A stretch of 34,311 nucleotides of DNA from JAWKWA01 sp041397765 (GTDB lineage Bacteria > Pseudomonadota > Alphaproteobacteria > Rhizobiales > Hyphomicrobiaceae), in the NCBI GenBank assembly GCA_041397765.1, contig JAWKWA010000030.1, forward strand, positions 1 through 34,311. Direction: 5' to 3'. The position numbers and the translations under genes are program-made. This document shows positions 32,778 to 34,311 of this stretch, piece after piece; the first letter of the stretch is position 1; the number at the start of each line of letters is the position of its first letter. The notes under the pieces were generated by a model that saw only the letters and a program-made list of their open reading frames with translations, searched no databases and was not told the DNA's origin.

Positions 32778-33398
32778 TCAGCGCTCGGTGGCGCCCTTGC
32801 CGGCGATGATCCGGTCGCGGAAGCGGGCGATCCGCGCCCGGCGTGTCCCGGTCGTCTTGGCGGCCGCCAGATTGATCGCATAGCTGCGCCGTCGCCCCGG
32901 AGTCAGGGCGTGAAAGGCCTCGGCGAGGACGGGATCGCAATCAAGCGCCTCGATCAGCTCGTCGGGCAGGGCGATCTCCCTTTCCTCCTTCGGTGACTTG
33001 CGTCCCGCCGCCGCATGTCCCATCGCCTCCGTCAGGCAGGCGAGAATGGCGACCTCCTTGGCGGCCACATCGGCCTCCGCGGCAAAGCGGATCGTATCGG
33101 GATGGCGCGAGGCTGCTCCCTGGCGCTCGAGGATGCCGGCCGGGTCGCTCAGCAGGGCGGCGTTGAAGAAGGTGAGGCGGAAGTCGTCGCGGAAGGCGCC
33201 GATGATGGCGATGTTCCGTCCGCCATGCATGTAGCAGGGGTGCCCCCATTTGGCGGTCTCCTCGAGGCCGGCGCCAAGGCAGATGCGGCGCAGGTGGACG
33301 AGGCCGCTGGACCAGATTGCCGTCGCACAGTCGCTCGTTGCAAAGCGCGGGCAGCGGCCGCAGCCTCTGGCGAAGAAGTCCTCGACATCGGTGATCAT
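32778..33398 (-). CDS. YdeI/OmpD-associated family protein with a DUF1801-like domain
   Basis: The 206-residue product has an N-terminal DUF1801-like part (LRRICLGAGLEETAKWGHPCYMHGGRNIAIIGAFRDDFRLTFFNAALLSDP) and a C-terminal part typical of the YdeI/OmpD-associated family (EREIALPDELIEALDCDPVLAEAFHALTPGRRRSYAINLAAAKTTGTRRARIARFRDRIIAGK). The family is widespread and poorly characterised; one member has been linked to resistance to antimicrobial peptides. The ATG at 33398 was chosen because conserved sequence begins shortly after it; the frame is open 40 residues further upstream. It is divergent from aspS. Confidence 0.88.
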   Translation of the reverse strand: MITDVEDFFARGCGRCPRFATSDCATAIWSSGLVHLRRICLGAGLEETAKWGHPCYMHGGRNIAIIGAFRDDFRLTFFNAALLSDPAGILERQGAASRHPDTIRFAAEADVAAKEVAILACLTEAMGHAAAGRKSPKEEREIALPDELIEALDCDPVLAEAFHALTPGRRRSYAINLAAAKTTGTRRARIARFRDRIIAGKGATER

Positions 33399-33497
33399 GC
33401 TCCCAGCGAGTCCCGGCTCGTTCGTTGCCAACGGGTGGACGGCGGCCCGGTTCCCCCTCCCCGCGATGCGGCGGAGCGGCCGACGCGGGCCCTCGCC

Positions 33498-33526
33498 TTG
33501 ACAAAACCGGCCCCCCATGTGCTTGT
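33498..33526 (+). promoter_or_regulatory. Candidate promoter for aspS
   Basis: CTTGACA (TTGACA at 33498-33503) is an exact -35 consensus. GCTTGT, 17 bp further at 33521-33526, is a poor -10. The position, about 115 bp before the aspS ATG and in a divergent gap, fits. Confidence 0.4.
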
Positions 33527-33647
33527 CGCGGCCGAGCGAAAGCGGTTCTTCCCCTCGATCGATTCGGAGCCGTCCCGGCCGGGTCGCCAGCCGGCCCCGG
33601 GGGCCCCAGGTCTTGCGGGGCGAGCCTCAAGTCAGAGGCATGGGGAC

Positions 33648-34311
33648 ATGGCCGAGGTCAAGGGCAGGAAGAAGACGTCGAAGGCGGGCGATGCGCCCGC
33701 GGGGGCGGCTGGCAACGGCGCGCTCCACCGCTACCGCTCGCACAGCTGCGGGGCGTTGCGCGAGGGCGATGTCGGTGCCGGCGTGCGACTGTCGGGCTGG
33801 GTGCATCGGGTGCGCGATCATGGCGGCCTCCTCTTCATCGATCTGCGCGATCATTACGGCATCACCCAGGTGATCGCCGATCCCGACAGCCCGGCCTTTG
33901 CGCTCGCCGAGAAGGTGCGGGCCGAATGGGTGGTGCGCATCGACGGCGAGGTCAAGCGCCGCACGCCCGAGACGATCAATCCGAACCTGCCGACCGGCGC
34001 GGTCGAGGTGTTCGTGCGCGAGCTCGAGGTGCTGTCGGAGGCGCGGGACCTGCCGCTGCCGGTGTTCGGCGAGCCGGACTATCCGGAGGATACCCGCCTC
34101 AAGTTCCGCTTCCTCGACCTGCGGCGCGAGACGCTCCACCGCAATATCATGCGGCGCCAGGAGATCGTCCGCTCGATCCGGCGGCGCATGACGGAGGCGG
34201 GCTTCTTCGAATTCGCGACGCCGATCCTGACGGCGTCGAGCCCCGAGGGCGCGCGCGACTTCCTGGTGCCCTCGCGCATCCATCCCGGCAAGTTCTACGC
34301 GCTGCCGCAGG
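33648..34311 (+). CDS. aspS: Aspartate-tRNA ligase (possibly non-discriminating), N-terminal part
   Basis: AspRS charges tRNA-Asp; in many alphaproteobacteria it also mischarges tRNA-Asn for GatCAB, which sequence alone cannot settle here. From the ATG at 33648 the frame stays open to the window edge (221 codons). A Lys/Ala-rich lead of about 23 residues is followed by LHRYRSHSCGALREGDVG, the OB-fold anticodon-binding domain with LSGWVHRVRDHGGLLFIDLRDHYGITQVI, the linker LPLPVFGEPDYPEDTRLKFRFLDLRRE, and the class II motif region RRQEIVRSIRRRM ... FEFATPILTASSPEGARDFLVPSR. The conserved N-terminus of most bacterial homologues begins close to LHRYRSH, so the true start could be later, but no later ATG fits. 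Divergent from the YdeI-family gene. Confidence 0.95.
   Translation, partial: MAEVKGRKKTSKAGDAPAGAAGNGALHRYRSHSCGALREGDVGAGVRLSGWVHRVRDHGGLLFIDLRDHYGITQVIADPDSPAFALAEKVRAEWVVRIDGEVKRRTPETINPNLPTGAVEVFVRELEVLSEARDLPLPVFGEPDYPEDTRLKFRFLDLRRETLHRNIMRRQEIVRSIRRRMTEAGFFEFATPILTASSPEGARDFLVPSRIHPGKFYALPQ

Noticed and set aside
33517..33873. A 118-codon open frame upstream of and overlapping aspS
   Set aside because: It is in a different frame from aspS, Arg/Ser-rich and without motifs.

Overview
The window is GC-rich chromosomal DNA from an alphaproteobacterium, most likely of the order Hyphomicrobiales (Rhizobiales). The evidence is the GC-heavy codon use, the gene order zapE-mdh-(ridA)-sucC-sucD-odhA-odhB-lpdA, the run tatA-tatB-tatC-serS-surE, and rnd next to aspS. 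I cannot name the genus. No plasmid, phage, insertion sequence or CRISPR array is visible.

Layout. 1-2427: the end of purB, an alpha/beta-hydrolase of the RBBP9/YdeN type, an acylphosphatase, and lipB on the opposite strand. 2428-4425: tRNA-Leu(GAG), an unrecognised 273-residue protein, and an 81-bp tandem duplication. 4426-17165 (minus strand): a frameshifted dienelactone-hydrolase-like gene, then the lower TCA cycle read from right to left: zapE, mdh, ridA, sucC, sucD, odhA, odhB, lpdA. 17495-20611: two GNAT acetyltransferases, a 2-hydroxychromene-2-carboxylate isomerase-like protein, and an ABC ATPase without a permease. 20896-26363: tatA, tatB, tatC, serS, surE and a third GNAT. 26718-29159: an AT-richer gene for an exported protein with about 14 WD40 repeats. 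29403-31938: rnd and a YcaD-like MFS transporter, both broken by many single-base frameshifts. 32250-34311: an Ig-like exported protein, a YdeI-family protein and the start of aspS.

The central cluster encodes malate dehydrogenase, succinyl-CoA synthetase and the complete 2-oxoglutarate dehydrogenase complex (E1, E2, E3). Four of its intercistronic gaps hold palindromic or tandem-repeat elements: mdh-ridA, ridA-sucC, sucC-sucD and odhA-odhB. The odhA-odhB element is the most ordered: two 165-bp units, each made of two long hairpins bounded by CTAG, and the last CTAG supplies the odhA stop codon.

Frameshifts occur in the hydrolase at 4426, odhB, serS, rnd and the MFS gene. Every one I worked out is repaired by adding a single base. 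serS is normally essential and odhB is a core enzyme, so sequence error is the leading explanation, especially for 29.9-31.9 kb.

I did not find a convincing new multi-gene system. The most promising leads are the odhA-odhB double-hairpin repeat, an E2 without a recognisable E3-binding domain beside an E3 with a possible 69-residue N-terminal extension, and the exported double-propeller WD40 protein, which resembles the sensor half of a STAND-type protein.
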